Shown piece by piece: positions 6,566 to 6,619 of a stretch of 6,619 bases of DNA (the stretch's first letter is position 1; every line of letters begins with the position of its first letter). Both the position numbers and the translations under genes were made by a program. Origin of the DNA: Proteobacteria bacterium UBA2996 (lineage in GTDB: Bacteria > Pseudomonadota > Gammaproteobacteria > Arenicellales > UBA868). The notes under the pieces were generated by a model, which was not told the origin of the DNA, made no database searches, and saw nothing but the letters and a program-made list of their open reading frames with translations. The DNA lies in NCBI GenBank assembly GCA_002346525.1, contig DDZY01000130.1, positions 3,179-9,797 of the forward strand, given 5' to 3'.

Positions 6566-6619
6566 GGTTACTTAATGACCCGACCTGTGTGCCGTGCATT
6601 CTGCCCGCGCATAGGCCAC
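6566..6619. other. Upstream edge of the window, no gene seen
   Basis: These 54 bases precede the signal-peptide ATG of the SNase/LRR remnant. No good Shine-Dalgarno sequence or promoter pair is evident, and no coding frame can be supported. Confidence 0.35.

Overview
The window holds four gene loci, all reading on the minus strand, so transcription runs from high to low coordinates. The apparent source is an environmental bacterium of the Planctomycetes-Verrucomicrobia group, most likely Verrucomicrobiota. This rests on indirect evidence: a PhoPQ-activated-type hydrolase, a leucine-rich repeat protein ending in a KAIPGC-type tail, weak or absent Shine-Dalgarno sites at most starts, and a moderately high GC content. 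No rRNA, tRNA or single-copy marker is present to confirm it.

Layout in transcription order. At 6565-6144 lies a broken chimeric gene: a secretion signal, a one-base frameshift, the first strands of a staphylococcal-nuclease-like domain, then about three and a half leucine-rich repeats. A gene-free stretch of 222 bases follows (5922-6143). At 5921-4548 is an intact exported alpha/beta hydrolase of the PhoPQ-activated pathogenicity-related (PqaA) family. After a 135-base gap that carries a possible promoter and a 15-bp inverted repeat, 4412-2631 encodes a 593-residue membrane protein with two transmembrane helices, two TrkA-N/RCK Rossmann domains and a C-terminal ryanodine-receptor (RyR) domain. 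Fifteen bases after its stop codon begins a very large STAND protein (2615 to beyond base 1): an N-terminal DUF4062 domain, a P-loop NTPase, a winged-helix/linker region and kinesin-light-chain-type TPRs, cut by the window edge after 871 codons.

The last two genes look like one operon and are the most interesting part. A STAND ATPase with a TPR sensor arm and a TIR-like N-terminal domain, translationally close to a channel-like nucleotide-binding membrane protein with a RyR domain, has the form of a sensor-plus-membrane-effector conflict or signalling module. That role is inference from architecture and gene order. The PqaA hydrolase and the decayed SNase/LRR locus upstream show no evident functional link to the pair.
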